Below are positions 63,662-64,000 of a DNA stretch of 64,000 nt, in pieces (position 1 is the first letter of the stretch; every line of letters begins with the position of its first letter). The DNA lies in NCBI GenBank assembly GCA_916610825.1, contig OU744451.1, positions 6,555,345 through 6,619,344 of the forward strand. Direction: 5' to 3'. The notes below the pieces were generated by a model, which searched no databases, had not been told where the DNA came from, and worked only from the letters and a program-made list of their open reading frames with translations. This DNA is from Haliclystus octoradiatus. Lineage: Eukaryota; Cnidaria; Staurozoa; Stauromedusae; Haliclystidae. The position numbers and the translations under genes were made by a program.

Positions 63662-64000
63662 TACCGCATAAACCTGATACTTGCACATGGCATGTCTAGA
63701 CTAAGACGAGCATCTCTATATTAAAGGGACTGCCTAGGCGTAAAACCATTTTTTTTTATCTTAAGTGGAATTAATATGAAATTTGGCAAACTTGTGCGTG
63801 TTAGGGATGGGACCTCACTTTCCTATAATTTTTTGAAGAATTTTGTTCTTAAAATAGAATAATGCTCGTTGATGACGTCATAAATAATGTTTTTTTCATG
63901 ATCACAATTTAAATTTCACAATTTCATGATCTTTTTATTTCTTTTTTTTCATGATATTTACATCATTACTTGATCATAGTCGGTAGATGTACATTAATAT
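63662..64000. repeat. Satellite macro-unit 4 (start only)
   Basis: Repeats the captured host segment, the leader and the first satellite bases, then is cut by the window edge. The array therefore extends beyond 64000. Confidence 0.95.

Larger units (their letters stand above)
32181..64000. repeat. Giant hierarchical satellite array
   Basis: About 32 kb of tandem repeat that continues past the window. The common monomer is about 31 bp: CTAGATCATAGTGGGTATAT then GTACATTATTT, with variants (TCTAGATCATTGCCAGATCA, GCGTGGATACACTTGACTCA, TTTGTTCTTTCTAGATCAT). A distinctive landmark (TTGTTCTTTCTAGATCATA followed by ATAGATAATAGAGC) recurs every 430-870 bp, marking second-level units. Third- and fourth-level units are listed separately. 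No open frame over 60 codons occurs, because the CTAGATCATAG core puts stops in every frame. No RNA gene or transposon domain interrupts it. Confidence 0.97.

Noticed and set aside
32181-64000. CRISPR-like array (regular repeats separated by variable bases)
   Set aside because: The 'spacers' are themselves variants of the repeat, there are no cas genes, and the setting is an intron-bearing animal genome. It is satellite DNA.

Overview
The window is non-coding-rich, AT-rich animal DNA. Spliceosomal exons, APE-type LINEs, a BEL/Pao LTR element, a Penelope-like element, a tRNA-derived SINE and several MITE-type DNA elements all point to an invertebrate metazoan. A marine one such as a cnidarian or tunicate is my guess, but nothing in the sequence fixes the phylum. 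No bacterial-type operon, rRNA or CRISPR is present.

Layout. (1) 1-1905: fragments of two LINE families. (2) 2110-5890: minus-strand copy of a small secreted-protein gene with a signal peptide plus PAN/Apple-like exon and a ricin-B-like terminal exon. (3) 5890-9800: mostly unassigned AT-rich DNA with a GC-rich hairpin island and a MITE. (4) 9794-10224: tRNA-derived SINE with 12-bp target duplications. (5) 10424-11045: foldback element. (6) 11046-21610: decayed BEL/Pao retrotransposon on the minus strand carrying three nested insertions (a LINE, a foldback element, and a TIR element in its 5' LTR). (7) 22840-24245: direct duplicate of the window's first 640 bp, with a MITE inserted. (8) 24290-31957: inverted, plus-strand copy of the same secreted-protein locus, enlarged by a TA-flanked TIR element, a Penelope-like element with an inverted partial copy, and another TIR element. 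(9) 31957-64000: a very large satellite array that runs off the window.

The array is the dominant feature. A roughly 31-bp monomer family (core CTAGATCATAGTGGGTA, then an ATGTACAT core) is arranged in second-level units of about 0.43-0.87 kb. These form a 5,652-bp third-level unit that is tandemly duplicated in the first macro-unit. The macro-units start at 31889, 48417, 52786 and 63662 (lengths 16,528, 4,369, 10,876 and at least 339 bp). Each macro-unit begins with the same 68 bp of 3' flank from the right-hand lectin-like gene, followed by about 220 bp of non-satellite sequence that looks like a transposon end. The array therefore grew by tandem duplication that captured host flanking DNA. 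The first macro-unit is longer than the third by exactly one 5,652-bp unit.

The two host gene copies lie head to head, about 21 kb apart between their start codons, and keep open reading frames while the transposons around them are decayed. I read them as the only plausible host protein-coding genes here. Exon joining is incomplete because the visible exon phases do not match, so at least one exon is unseen.
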